Below the pieces are notes generated by a model. It did not search any database, was not told where the DNA came from, and saw only the letters and a list, made by a program, of their open reading frames with translations. Positions 17,562-26,539 of a stretch of DNA of 37,705 bases are shown here, piece by piece (the first letter of the stretch is position 1; every line of letters starts with the position of its first letter). Origin of the DNA: Promethearchaeota archaeon (GTDB lineage: Archaea > Asgardarchaeota > Lokiarchaeia > Sigyniarchaeales > SOKP01); NCBI GenBank assembly GCA_011364975.1, contig RDOE01000030.1, positions 1 to 37,705 of the forward strand. The letters run 5' to 3'. The position numbers and the translations under genes were made by a program.

Positions 17562-19037
17562 ATGACAATAACAAAAGAGAGAAATGTGTTTGAAAAAGCT
17601 AGTAAGGAGGAAATTTACAATAAATTAGTTGAGATCTTTGGAGAAAATAACGTTTCACAGAAACCAGTTGATCTATACCCGTATTCTTATGATATGACTG
17701 AATCTGATCCACATATGCCGGATTTTGTAGTTATTCCCGAAAATGTATATCAATTAGTAAAGTTAGTAAACTTTGCAAATACAAATAAAGTGCCTATTGT
17801 TCCGTATATCTCGGGAAATAATGTTGGTGGTTTAACTATTCCGGAGTACGGAGGAATTATTGTAGATTTTGGGAAAAAGATGAATAAGATACTCCACATC
17901 AATGAAAATATGATGTATGCTCTGTTAGAACCAGGAGTTACTTTTGGACAATTACAAAAATATTTAGAAAATAATTATCCTCATCTTAGATATAGTTATC
18001 CTTTTGCCCCACCTTATGCTGGGGTGGTTGGTAATGCAATTTTGAGTGGAATGAATAATTTATCCTGTAAATTGGGTTCAATGGGAGATTCCATCAATGG
18101 GTTAGAAGTTATAACAGCAGATGGAGAAATAGCTAGAATCGGTTCTTGTTTTTATGGCGAGAAAGAAGCAGATCTCGATTCTTGGTGGAGTAGATATCCC
18201 ATGCCTGACCTTATGGGGTTATTTATCAACTGGCAGGGGATGACTGGCTTAGTAACAAAATGTGCTGTTCAATTGTGGCCTAATCCCCCTATAACGAAAA
18301 CTTTTTTGGCAGTTGTATTTGGGTTAACAGATATAGCTCCCGTAATGAGGGAGATTGGAAGAACCGAAGTGGTGGATGATATCTCAGCAGTGAGTATTGA
18401 GGTAATTAAAATGACTGTAAATTTACCCGAACCCATTAAGTTGCCTGGAGAGCCTGATTTTGCTGCGTTATTTCCAATTTCTGCAAAAACAGAGAACTTA
18501 TTTAATGCTAAAAAAGAGATTTTAGAAAAAACAATTGAAGAGTTAAGGGATAAAGGTATCAAAGTATTATTGGTAGATGTAGATGAATTCTCTAAACTTT
18601 TCAATTTAAGAGTAAGATGTTATTTAGATTTACCTGCCGCTTTATTATCACTAGTAGAATATTCGGGATTAACTTGGTTTGGGTCATATGCTCCCACTCA
18701 TAAACTCGAAGAGTTAATTCCGAAAGTAAATCGTCTTTTCTTAAATTACAATGTGCCACCTTTTATTTATATGAAGATAATGAAACATTCACATTATGGA
18801 ATCTTTAGACCTATTATTAGATATAAAAAATCTTCTGAAGAGGAAAAAATACATAAGCTATTAACTGAGATAACAGAAGTTTGTATTGACGGGGGATGTA
18901 TCCCTTATAAGGCACCGATTTGGATGACTGAAAAATTGAGAAAAAAAGTCAATCCAGGGTGGTTAAACTTGCTAGAAAAGGTTAAAAAATGGATGGATCC
19001 TAACAATATTTTTAATCCCGGAAGATGGAATACTTAA
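17562..19037 (+). CDS. VAO/PCMH-type FAD-linked dehydrogenase, copy 1 of duplication
   Basis: 491 residues from the chosen ATG. The longer frame starting at 17526 adds 12 residues that overlap the SCP2 gene; the start at 17562 aligns with the start of the paralog at 19536 (both MTI, then an FEK-bearing helix). FAD domain motifs: PYISGNNVGGLTIP, GGIIVDFG, a FAPPYAGV turn, and GLFINWQGMTGLVTK. The C terminus ends MDPNNIFNPGRW. It differs from the minus-strand flavoprotein in the pyrophosphate loop (GNNVGG rather than GINFGA) but shares architecture. Expected reaction: two-electron oxidation of an organic substrate, with electrons going to a CCG protein. Confidence 0.85.
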   Translation: MTITKERNVFEKASKEEIYNKLVEIFGENNVSQKPVDLYPYSYDMTESDPHMPDFVVIPENVYQLVKLVNFANTNKVPIVPYISGNNVGGLTIPEYGGIIVDFGKKMNKILHINENMMYALLEPGVTFGQLQKYLENNYPHLRYSYPFAPPYAGVVGNAILSGMNNLSCKLGSMGDSINGLEVITADGEIARIGSCFYGEKEADLDSWWSRYPMPDLMGLFINWQGMTGLVTKCAVQLWPNPPITKTFLAVVFGLTDIAPVMREIGRTEVVDDISAVSIEVIKMTVNLPEPIKLPGEPDFAALFPISAKTENLFNAKKEILEKTIEELRDKGIKVLLVDVDEFSKLFNLRVRCYLDLPAALLSLVEYSGLTWFGSYAPTHKLEELIPKVNRLFLNYNVPPFIYMKIMKHSHYGIFRPIIRYKKSSEEEKIHKLLTEITEVCIDGGCIPYKAPIWMTEKLRKKVNPGWLNLLEKVKKWMDPNNIFNPGRWNT

Positions 19038-19090
19038 TATAAATTAATTTATTTCTTTAATTAATCTGAATAGAGTTTAAGCGTTACTAT

Positions 19091-19522
19091 GTGAAAAATA
19101 TGATGGAAATACAACAACCAGACGATCTAATTTCTATTTCCTTATATAATGTATTTTCTCAAAGGAAAGACGATCGAAAGTTTATTAAGTATGCGAAAGA
19201 TTGGAATAAAAAGATAGTGCTCCATATTATTCCGTTTTATCCTGTTTCAGTTTTTTTTGAAGGTAATCGGATAAGTTTCAAAAGAGGCGAAATAGAAAAC
19301 GCTGATATGAAAGTAACGATTCATATTAATAATATGTTGGATATTGCTTATGGTAGAGTTAATCCATTTTATGCCATGGAAGAAGGAAAATTAGAGATTG
19401 AAGGTTTGGGTGAAGATAGTGATAAATTAACTAAATTCTACAACATTTTTGTAGTTTCGATGGAACAGATTGCTCAGGAACCTAATCTTAATTATTATGA
19501 AATAAAGAAGCAGGGTAGGTAA
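19091..19522 (+). CDS. SCP2-like lipid/acyl-CoA carrier domain protein, copy 2
   Basis: A 143-residue paralog of the protein at 17129, recognisable by the shared DDLISISLYN / EDLLSISLNN opening, W-NKKIV segment and AYGR(V/L)NP motif. Here the SCP2 tail EEGKLEIEGLGED keeps the glycine-rich GKLxIxG strand better than copy 1. The listed start is GTG; an ATG three codons later (19100) aligns with the start of copy 1 and is a good alternative. It precedes flavoprotein copy 2 by 13 bases, so gene order and spacing repeat those of copy 1. Confidence 0.66.
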   Translation: MKNMMEIQQPDDLISISLYNVFSQRKDDRKFIKYAKDWNKKIVLHIIPFYPVSVFFEGNRISFKRGEIENADMKVTIHINNMLDIAYGRVNPFYAMEEGKLEIEGLGEDSDKLTKFYNIFVVSMEQIAQEPNLNYYEIKKQGR

Positions 19523-19535
19523 AGGGTGTGAAATT

Positions 19536-21032
19536 ATGACAATATCAAAAAAATCAAATGCATTTGAAAAGATCGGTAAGGCAGAAGTTCTTTCTCGTTT
19601 AATTGATATATTTGGATCTACTAATGTATCAAATAAACAAGTAGATTTGTATCCATATTCTTATGACATGACGGAAAATGAACCTCATATGCCTGATTTT
19701 GTAGTTATACCCGAAAATAAAGAACAATTAGTGGAATTAGTTATATTTTGTAATCAGTATGCGATTCCAATAGTTCCTTATACCTCCGGAAATAATGTCG
19801 GGGGTTTAACGATTCCAGACTATGGGGGAATAATTGTAGATTTCGGAAAAAAAATGAACAAAATCATACACGTAAATGGCAATATGATGTATGCTTTAAT
19901 TGAACCAGGTGTTACCTTTGGTCAACTGCAGAAATATTTGGAAGAGAATTATCCCCATCTAAGATATAGTTATCCAAATGCTCCACCATATGCAGGTGTA
20001 ATGGGAAATGCTTTATTAAGCGGAATGACTAATTTAGGTGCTAAGATCGGCTCCATGGCAGATAGCGTAAATGGATTAGAAGTAATAATGGCTGATGGCG
20101 ATATTGTGAGAATTGGATCTTGTTTTTATGGAAAGGAAGAAGCAGATCTAAATAGTTGGTGGAGTCGTTATCCTATGCCAGACTTATTAGGATTATTTGT
20201 TAATTGGCAGGGTATGACAGGTTTGGTAACAAAATGTGCTGTCCAATTATGGCCAAAAGAACCGGTAGAAAAGCCTCAATTAGCAATTTTTTTCGGTTTA
20301 ACTGATCTCGCACCCTTTCTAAGAGAAGTGGGTAAAATAGATATCATTAATGATATTGCGGCTTTTTCGGTTGAGGTAGCAAAAATGGAAGTTGGAATAC
20401 CTGAACCAGTGAAATATCCTGAAGAACCTTATTATACAGCGGTTATTCCTATATCAGCCAAGAATGAAGAACACTTAAATGTAAAGCTGAATCTTTTAAA
20501 TGAGATTGTAGAAAAGCTTAATCATCAAGGAACTAATATTCATCTGATAGATTATAACGAGTTTTCAAAGCTTTATGACTTAAAAGCACGGAATATTTAC
20601 GATCTCCCATCACAAATTCTTTCATTGCATGAGTATAGTGGTCTTACTTGGTTTGGAGCGTATGCTCCTACTGATAAATTCGAAGAATTAATTGAAAAAA
20701 CTGATAAAATCTACAAAAAACATGGTTTTCCCCCTTTTAATTATCTCAAGATAATGAAAGGTGGACATTATGGTATTTTTAGACCGATATTTCGTTTTAA
20801 ACGTTTTACTGAAAGAGAAAGAGTTTTTAAGCTGGCAGAAGAAATTGCTGATACTTGTATTGCTTTAGGATGCATTCCTTATAAAACTCCATCTTGGTTG
20901 ACAGCTAAATTAAGAGAAAAAATCAATCCCGGATGGATAAGGTTATTTGAGAAAGTAAAAAGGTGTCTTGATCCCAATAATATTTTTAACCCAGGAAGAT
21001 GGAATACAAGCCCTTCTTCAAATAAAAATTAA
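19536..21032 (+). CDS. VAO/PCMH-type FAD-linked dehydrogenase, copy 2 of duplication
   Basis: A 498-residue paralog of the preceding flavoprotein. By eye about three quarters of residues match in the FAD domain (PYTSGNNVGGLTIP, FGKKMNKI, GLFVNWQGMTGLVTK) and roughly half in the C-terminal substrate domain, so the substrate pocket has diverged faster than the cofactor site. It ends LDPNNIFNPGRWNT like copy 1, plus a short Ser/Asn tail. An AAGGGTG site precedes the ATG. The gene is followed 41 bases later by an HdrD-like gene that is the probable electron acceptor for one or both copies. Confidence 0.86.
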   Translation: MTISKKSNAFEKIGKAEVLSRLIDIFGSTNVSNKQVDLYPYSYDMTENEPHMPDFVVIPENKEQLVELVIFCNQYAIPIVPYTSGNNVGGLTIPDYGGIIVDFGKKMNKIIHVNGNMMYALIEPGVTFGQLQKYLEENYPHLRYSYPNAPPYAGVMGNALLSGMTNLGAKIGSMADSVNGLEVIMADGDIVRIGSCFYGKEEADLNSWWSRYPMPDLLGLFVNWQGMTGLVTKCAVQLWPKEPVEKPQLAIFFGLTDLAPFLREVGKIDIINDIAAFSVEVAKMEVGIPEPVKYPEEPYYTAVIPISAKNEEHLNVKLNLLNEIVEKLNHQGTNIHLIDYNEFSKLYDLKARNIYDLPSQILSLHEYSGLTWFGAYAPTDKFEELIEKTDKIYKKHGFPPFNYLKIMKGGHYGIFRPIFRFKRFTERERVFKLAEEIADTCIALGCIPYKTPSWLTAKLREKINPGWIRLFEKVKRCLDPNNIFNPGRWNTSPSSNKN

Positions 21033-21073
21033 TCAAACGAATTTAATAAACAATGAAAAAAGTGAGTTAAAGT

Positions 21074-22252
21074 ATGGTTGAAATTGATGAAAAAGTTATG
21101 AATAAAGAAGTTTTGGAGATGGCATTTGATAGATGCATTAAATGTAGCACATGCAAATACAGTTATAAAAATTTTGAAAAGTCTTGTCCTTCGGGGGAAA
21201 AATTCCTATTTGAATCCTACTGGGCTTCCGGTAGAATAAGGATAATAAGAGGAGTTTTAAATGGTGAGTTAGATTGGACTGATGAGTTAATAGATCCCAT
21301 TTTTGCTTGTACTACATGTGGAGCTTGCATGGATTCTTGCCAAGCTCCGCACGCAGATTATATTGTTGAAATGATCGAAACTCTCAGAGAGTTGGCTGTA
21401 CAACATATTGGTCCGGCCAAAAATCAGCAATTCTTAGTTTCACGATGCGAAGAGAGTTGTAATCCTTATGGTGAACCAAATTCTGATAATGAAGATTTGA
21501 AGAAAAAGTATAATCTACCTGATAAGGCGGAATGGGTTTATTTCATAGGATGTACTTCAAATTATCGCCAACAGAGTTTAAGAGATGCTACCTTAAGATT
21601 CCTAAAGAAAGCTAAAATTGATTTTACATTGGTTGATGAACATTGTTGTACTAGCCCAATGATAAGAACTGGACAACTTAGTATTGTTAAAGATTATATG
21701 AATTATAATATAGCCCAGATCAAAAATACAGGTGCGAAGAAGGTAATAACTTCATGTGCTGGTTGTTATAAAACCTTAATAAACGATTTTGAAAGGTTCG
21801 GAGAGGAGATGGGTTTAGAGATTTATCACTCACTCGAATTAGTTAAGCAATTACTCGATAAAAAGAAATTGAAATTTAAATCGGGTTATAATAAAACTGT
21901 GACTTATCATGATCCTTGCCACCTTGGGAGGCATATGGGAATTTACGAGTTACCAAGAGAAATATACAAACAGATACCGGATTTGAAGTTGGTTGAAATG
22001 AAGAGAAATAGGAACTTTTCTTGGTGTTGCGGTGCAGGAGGTGGTGTAAAAATAGGGTATCCAGATTGGGCAATTGAGATTTCAAAAGAACGATTAGAGG
22101 AAGCAAAAGAAACAGGTGCAACTGTAATAACTTCAACTTGCCCTTTTTGCAAGACTAATTTAACGGATGCTAACGAAGCTTATAATTTTGATTTTGAAGT
22201 ATTAGATTTAATGGAAATATTAGATAAAGTCGAAATTGAAATAGAGGTCTAA
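21074..22252 (+). CDS. HdrD/GlcF-like iron-sulfur CCG-domain oxidoreductase
   Basis: A 392-residue protein with the same plan as the minus-strand one at 11924. First cluster set: Cys21, Cys24, Cys27 and Cys38. Second set: Cys79, Cys82, Cys85 and Cys89. CCG domain 1 has GCTSNYR, HCCTSP (CCT in place of CCG) and SCAGCYKTL; CCG domain 2 has HDPCHLGRH, WCCGAGGG and STCPFC. It should be cytoplasmic or peripheral, taking electrons from the flavoproteins just upstream. It ends with an acidic IEIEV tail. It is followed 67 bases later by a third, divergent CCG protein. Confidence 0.87.
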   Translation: MVEIDEKVMNKEVLEMAFDRCIKCSTCKYSYKNFEKSCPSGEKFLFESYWASGRIRIIRGVLNGELDWTDELIDPIFACTTCGACMDSCQAPHADYIVEMIETLRELAVQHIGPAKNQQFLVSRCEESCNPYGEPNSDNEDLKKKYNLPDKAEWVYFIGCTSNYRQQSLRDATLRFLKKAKIDFTLVDEHCCTSPMIRTGQLSIVKDYMNYNIAQIKNTGAKKVITSCAGCYKTLINDFERFGEEMGLEIYHSLELVKQLLDKKKLKFKSGYNKTVTYHDPCHLGRHMGIYELPREIYKQIPDLKLVEMKRNRNFSWCCGAGGGVKIGYPDWAIEISKERLEEAKETGATVITSTCPFCKTNLTDANEAYNFDFEVLDLMEILDKVEIEIEV

Positions 22253-22319
22253 TTTTCTTCATTAATTTTTTTTTCCAGTGTTTAAAATCACTCTTTAAAG
22301 AAAGATAGAGAGGGTTCAA

Positions 22320-23681
22320 GTGACAATCAACAAAAGAATTTCTACCTTTAGACAAGAGAGATGTGATAGATGTGGATTATGTTTTCATCAATGTCCTGTT
22401 CTGAGTTTACCAATCAATGAGTCAAAGACAGAAATCCAACGATTAATTGAAGGGAGTGGGTCAAAACATGTTTTGTACAAATGCAATACCTGTTTTTCAT
22501 GTAATATCTATTGCCCTCAACAAGCAAATCCTTATCAATTAATTCTAGAAAATTGGAATCGAATTTATAAAAAGCGAGGCGCACCACCACTTTATCGGTT
22601 TGTTTGTCCTACTGAGGAACCCAATATCTGGCAACTCCTAAATCTATTTCTCCCCAATCAAGAAAAAAAGTGGATTAATAAATGGGTTACCCATACTCCT
22701 AAAGCTAATGAACAAATACTATTGATAGGGAATTATACACATTTATTTCCTTTCATTATAGGCGACAGTAAGCTCTTAAAACATTATACTCCTGTTTCTA
22801 GAATCGATCAATGGGAGGGCGGTGCGTATTTATATCAAGGAGGTTATTTAGACATAGTACAACAAATTGCATCTCGTTGTGATTCTGATTTTAAAAAATG
22901 GGGTGTGAAAAAAGTGGCAACTCTCCTTGATGCAGTTTATTATATATTTTCAGAAATTCACCCCGAAGAGATGTTAGTTAATCATTCTCAAGAATTTATT
23001 AATTTTAATGAATTGATGCTAGAAGAGATAAAAAATGGAAATATAACATTACCAAAAAAATTAAATTTAGATATTACAGTTCATGATAACTGTTATTCAA
23101 AAGCTCTCGGAGGTGCATATTGGGATACACCGAGGGAAATTTTGCTAAAATGTGGTTGCAACCTTAAAGAGATGAGACATAATAAAGGAGATTCACTGTG
23201 TTGTGGGTTTGGTGCAGGAGCTTCTTGGTTTAAAAATATATCCATTCCTTTTGATATAATATCAGAGGGTACAAAAAAGTTTAACGAAGCCGAAGTAACG
23301 GGAGCAAATGCGTTGGTAACTTACTGTAGTGGCTGTCTTTATCTCTTATGGGCAACAAAAGAATTACTAGGTTATAAAATAGATTTATATCATATAATAG
23401 AGATAGTTAGAATGGCTATGGGAGAAACCATACCTTATCCTGAAGCTCATCAAACACGCGCTTGGGATATAATTGCTATAATAACATATCAATTAATGGT
23501 TTCCACTATACAGAAGAATTTTTTTATTAAAAAAATTACATATGAACAAAACTTAAACACATTTTGGCCTAAAAGATATTTAATTCTCAGGATCATTAGG
23601 ATATTATTTAAAATATCTTTGGTTCGCCAAATTTATAGTAAAATGTTTGTTATATTAATGCGATTACTGAAATCTAGATAA
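22320..23681 (+). CDS. Divergent HdrD-like protein with a cysteine-free first CCG domain
   Basis: 453 residues from a GTG start behind GAGAGGG. The ferredoxin-like part is intact: CDRCGLCFHQCP (Cys15, 18, 21, 25) and CNTCFSCNIYCP (Cys55, 58, 61, 65). The first CCG domain has lost its cysteines: the GCT position reads GNYT, the CCG position reads WEGGAY, and the SCxGC position reads TLLDAVYY. The second CCG domain is intact (HDNCYS, LCCGFGAG, TYCSGC). About 75 extra C-terminal residues are basic and hydrophobic and may bind the membrane. Likely an electron-relay subunit with one catalytic cluster and one structural domain, perhaps linking the island to the membrane; that role is inference. Confidence 0.82.
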   Translation: MTINKRISTFRQERCDRCGLCFHQCPVLSLPINESKTEIQRLIEGSGSKHVLYKCNTCFSCNIYCPQQANPYQLILENWNRIYKKRGAPPLYRFVCPTEEPNIWQLLNLFLPNQEKKWINKWVTHTPKANEQILLIGNYTHLFPFIIGDSKLLKHYTPVSRIDQWEGGAYLYQGGYLDIVQQIASRCDSDFKKWGVKKVATLLDAVYYIFSEIHPEEMLVNHSQEFINFNELMLEEIKNGNITLPKKLNLDITVHDNCYSKALGGAYWDTPREILLKCGCNLKEMRHNKGDSLCCGFGAGASWFKNISIPFDIISEGTKKFNEAEVTGANALVTYCSGCLYLLWATKELLGYKIDLYHIIEIVRMAMGETIPYPEAHQTRAWDIIAIITYQLMVSTIQKNFFIKKITYEQNLNTFWPKRYLILRIIRILFKISLVRQIYSKMFVILMRLLKSR

Positions 23682-23722
23682 AAGCATATTTAAGTTATTA
23701 GAAAAATTGAAATTAGTATATT

Positions 23723-25891
23723 ATGAAAGTAATAGACTGGTTATTGAATAAAGGACATCGAATCAAACAAAAAGAATGGAGTCGCTCGTGGAAAATACCA
23801 AGATTTTTGTTATATGCATTTGGTATTTTTACAATTTTTTGGTATTTTTGGAGCATTATTGGGATTATGGTTGGGCTGCTCTATTTTATATTATTTAAAG
23901 ATCTAGCTTGGAAAAGAAATGGCATCATATTGAGCGTAGTTATTTCCTCTGTTGATGTATTTATCTATTTTTATAAGGAATTTGCTCCATTAAAGTTAGC
24001 CATTTGGTCGGGAGTAGCATTTATAAGTGGTTATTTGTTTATTTTATTGGTAGTAGAGCTTTTAAAGAAAAAATCTTTAAAATTCAATCATCTTAGGAAA
24101 GGCATCTCTCATAGATTAAAAAATTTATCCATAATTCAAAAAAGGCTATTTTTTTTAATTCTGTTCACTACTCCAATTGGATTATGGTCATCAGTAAATA
24201 TTGATTTGGGTGTAATGTTCGATAATAGTTCCCGATTTCTCTGGATTAATGTACCTTCAAAAGTCAACACTGGAGATAATTTCACTATTACTATTGAAGC
24301 ATGGGATTCTTTTGAAAGATTAAGTGCTACTTACAATGGGAAAATTGAGTTTTCAATCGAATCATATAATTTAAGTAGTTATTTACCAATTTCTATGCCA
24401 CTAGTGGACTTCCCGGAGCCGTACACATTTTCTGGTCAATTATTTGGAAGTGACATTGCCTATGAAATTAATGATGGAAAAGATAATGGTATGAATACTT
24501 TTGAAATGACTATTGGAACTCCCGGTATTCATTATATATTAGTATCTGATAGTTTAACAGGAAATACATATTATAGTAATCCTATTATAGTAAAAAATTA
24601 TGAAAGCTCGGAGCAATTGATAGCATGGGGGGATATCCATACTCATTCCCATTTATCGGATGGTAGTGGGACCGCTGAACATAATTTCAACTTTGCTAGA
24701 AATATTGCACGTTTGGACTTTTTTGCACTTACAGATCACGGAGAAATATTACTTTTTAACCCAGATTCTCTTGATTTCATTGAGACTTTAACTAATAGTC
24801 AATATGAACCAGGTAAATTTGTAACTTTTCACGGAATTGAATGGACACAGGTTGAAACTGGACATTATACATGTATTTATAGTGGAGAGAATATGTTAAA
24901 AGAACCTCTTTTATCATATTTGACTATCCCTACAACAAATGGTTTATGGAATACCTTGGACCAGTTTACTTCCAAAACAGGAGATCGTGCGCTTGCACTA
25001 CCCCATCATACAACAAAAAAAGCATATATTCAAGATTGGACATACATTAATCCTAAGTATGTAAAGCTAGCGGAAGTTACATCTGTTCATGGTGAATTTT
25101 TGTTCGAACAACGAGATGGACTAAATTATCGTGGAGCTATTGATTCACCATTTCAATATACATATGGTTCTTCTATCATGGATGCATTCAAGATGGGATA
25201 TAGAATGACATTATATGCCGCGAGTGATGTTCATGATGGTCACCCCGGACATAGTCTAAGTCATACTCGAGCATACATCGGTCATCAGCGACCTTTGAGT
25301 ATTTGGCATACAAGAAACGAACATCCTTATCCAGGGGGCTTAACCGCAGTGTTTACAGATAATCTTACTAGAGAAGGTGTATTTTCAGCATTAGAACAAC
25401 AACAACTTTTTGCGAATTCAGATCATGGTCGCCCAATCCTTATATTTAATATAAATGGAACTAAGGTTGGAAATGGATCAACTCTTATTGTAAATAATCA
25501 AACTTCTCCAAGATTGCTTAATATTTTTTTGGCACAAGATGGTGCACCTGTAGGATTAATGTCAGAAGCGGCTTCAATTACTCCTAACTGGGTCCCAAAT
25601 TGGAATGCGTCGATTGAAATCCTAAAAAATGGAAAATTATGGCACACAATCCGTGTTTCAGAAGCGGTAAGTAATATCAGTGTTTTAGATACCGATGCTA
25701 TTATGGGTGCCACATTTGAACCTTATTGTATCGAGAGGGATGGAAATTATTACATAAATAGTTTTAGCGATAATTCGATTGATCCTACCTCTTTGAACAC
25801 TAATGGATTTGATTTTTATATAATACGGATAGTAGGAGATAATGGTAGAACCTCATATGCTGGTCCAATTTGGGTTGAATATGTCATTTAA
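23723..25891 (+). CDS. Membrane-anchored PHP/DUF3604-like metallohydrolase
   Basis: A 722-residue protein. Four hydrophobic segments lie at about 30-58, 68-84, 92-112 and 141-157, followed by a beta-rich region (170-295) and a PHP-type metal domain. The domain opens WGDIHTHSHLSDGSG (302-316; His306, His308, Asp313) and continues with ALTDHGE (335-341; Asp338, His339), FHGIEWT (369-375; His370), a PHH pair and an ASDVHDGHPGH motif, all as in DUF3604/PHP phosphoesterases. The active site should face outside the cell, so a phosphoester or other surface substrate is likely. It starts 41 bases after the Fe-S gene with a possible box CATATTTAAG at 23685, so it may be a separate unit. The substrate is unknown. 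Confidence 0.8.
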   Translation: MKVIDWLLNKGHRIKQKEWSRSWKIPRFLLYAFGIFTIFWYFWSIIGIMVGLLYFILFKDLAWKRNGIILSVVISSVDVFIYFYKEFAPLKLAIWSGVAFISGYLFILLVVELLKKKSLKFNHLRKGISHRLKNLSIIQKRLFFLILFTTPIGLWSSVNIDLGVMFDNSSRFLWINVPSKVNTGDNFTITIEAWDSFERLSATYNGKIEFSIESYNLSSYLPISMPLVDFPEPYTFSGQLFGSDIAYEINDGKDNGMNTFEMTIGTPGIHYILVSDSLTGNTYYSNPIIVKNYESSEQLIAWGDIHTHSHLSDGSGTAEHNFNFARNIARLDFFALTDHGEILLFNPDSLDFIETLTNSQYEPGKFVTFHGIEWTQVETGHYTCIYSGENMLKEPLLSYLTIPTTNGLWNTLDQFTSKTGDRALALPHHTTKKAYIQDWTYINPKYVKLAEVTSVHGEFLFEQRDGLNYRGAIDSPFQYTYGSSIMDAFKMGYRMTLYAASDVHDGHPGHSLSHTRAYIGHQRPLSIWHTRNEHPYPGGLTAVFTDNLTREGVFSALEQQQLFANSDHGRPILIFNINGTKVGNGSTLIVNNQTSPRLLNIFLAQDGAPVGLMSEAASITPNWVPNWNASIEILKNGKLWHTIRVSEAVSNISVLDTDAIMGATFEPYCIERDGNYYINSFSDNSIDPTSLNTNGFDFYIIRIVGDNGRTSYAGPIWVEYVI

Positions 25892-25927
25892 TAAATTTCA
25901 TAAACCATTGAATACATCATTTAATGG

Positions 25928-26440
25928 GTGTTATTAGTGAAATATGAAAAAAATCAATATTCAGAAGGAGTGAGTATTTGCTCATTTATTATAGCTGGAA
26001 TGTTCCTTTACTGGGGATTAAATGATCTTCTAATAAAACCTTTGATGGAGGGTGCAGCTATCGGATGGTGGGGGTGGTTTTGGATAGCAATTGGAGTAGC
26101 TATAATAGTGGGGCAAATAGCAAGATGGACAAATAGATCCAAATTAAGAAATGCTGTTCTATATGAATATGAGGAACATCCTAACGCTACAATTGAAGAA
26201 ATTAGTCAGAATACAGCTATTACTCTAAAAGATGTTCAAGCTGTTGTATTAGACTTAAAGGCATCGGGACTTCTCCGAGGTAAATTTTCATCTACTACAG
26301 GTGAGATGACTAATGTGGAAGTCGCTAAGAGCATAGAAGAACCAAGTATGGATACCACAGTAAAATATTGTCCAAATTGTGGAACTGCTAAGACAAAAGA
26401 AGCAGCTGCATTTTGTTCATACTGTGGAACTAAATTCTAA
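25928..26440 (+). CDS. Two-helix membrane protein with winged-helix-like segment and zinc ribbon
   Basis: A 170-residue protein. Hydrophobic helices lie at about 16-36 and 46-64. Residues 72-120 resemble a small winged-helix domain (ATIEEISQNTAITLKDVQAVV, then a turn and a strand). The C terminus is a treble-clef zinc ribbon: C-x2-C at 148-151 (YCPNCGT) and C-x2-C at 163-166 (FCSYCGT). It begins with GTG; a GTG three codons later is equally possible. No homologue was recognised beyond the domain types. A membrane-tethered regulator or adaptor is the simplest guess, with no clear link to the neighbouring PHP protein. Confidence 0.68.
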   Translation: MLLVKYEKNQYSEGVSICSFIIAGMFLYWGLNDLLIKPLMEGAAIGWWGWFWIAIGVAIIVGQIARWTNRSKLRNAVLYEYEEHPNATIEEISQNTAITLKDVQAVVLDLKASGLLRGKFSSTTGEMTNVEVAKSIEEPSMDTTVKYCPNCGTAKTKEAAAFCSYCGTKF

Positions 26441-26446
26441 TTTACT

Positions 26447-26462
26447 ATTTTTGATTTTTTTT
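26447..26462 (+). terminator. T-run terminator after the zinc-ribbon membrane protein
   Basis: T-runs of 5 and 8 bases lie within 25 bases of the stop codon, with no inverted repeat seen, as in intrinsic archaeal termination. Confidence 0.4.
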
Positions 26463-26539
26463 AATTTACAAATAGAAAAGTATATATTCGTATTATTATC
26501 ATTTTTGTTGGAAATTTTAATATTGGATAGTTGATATGT

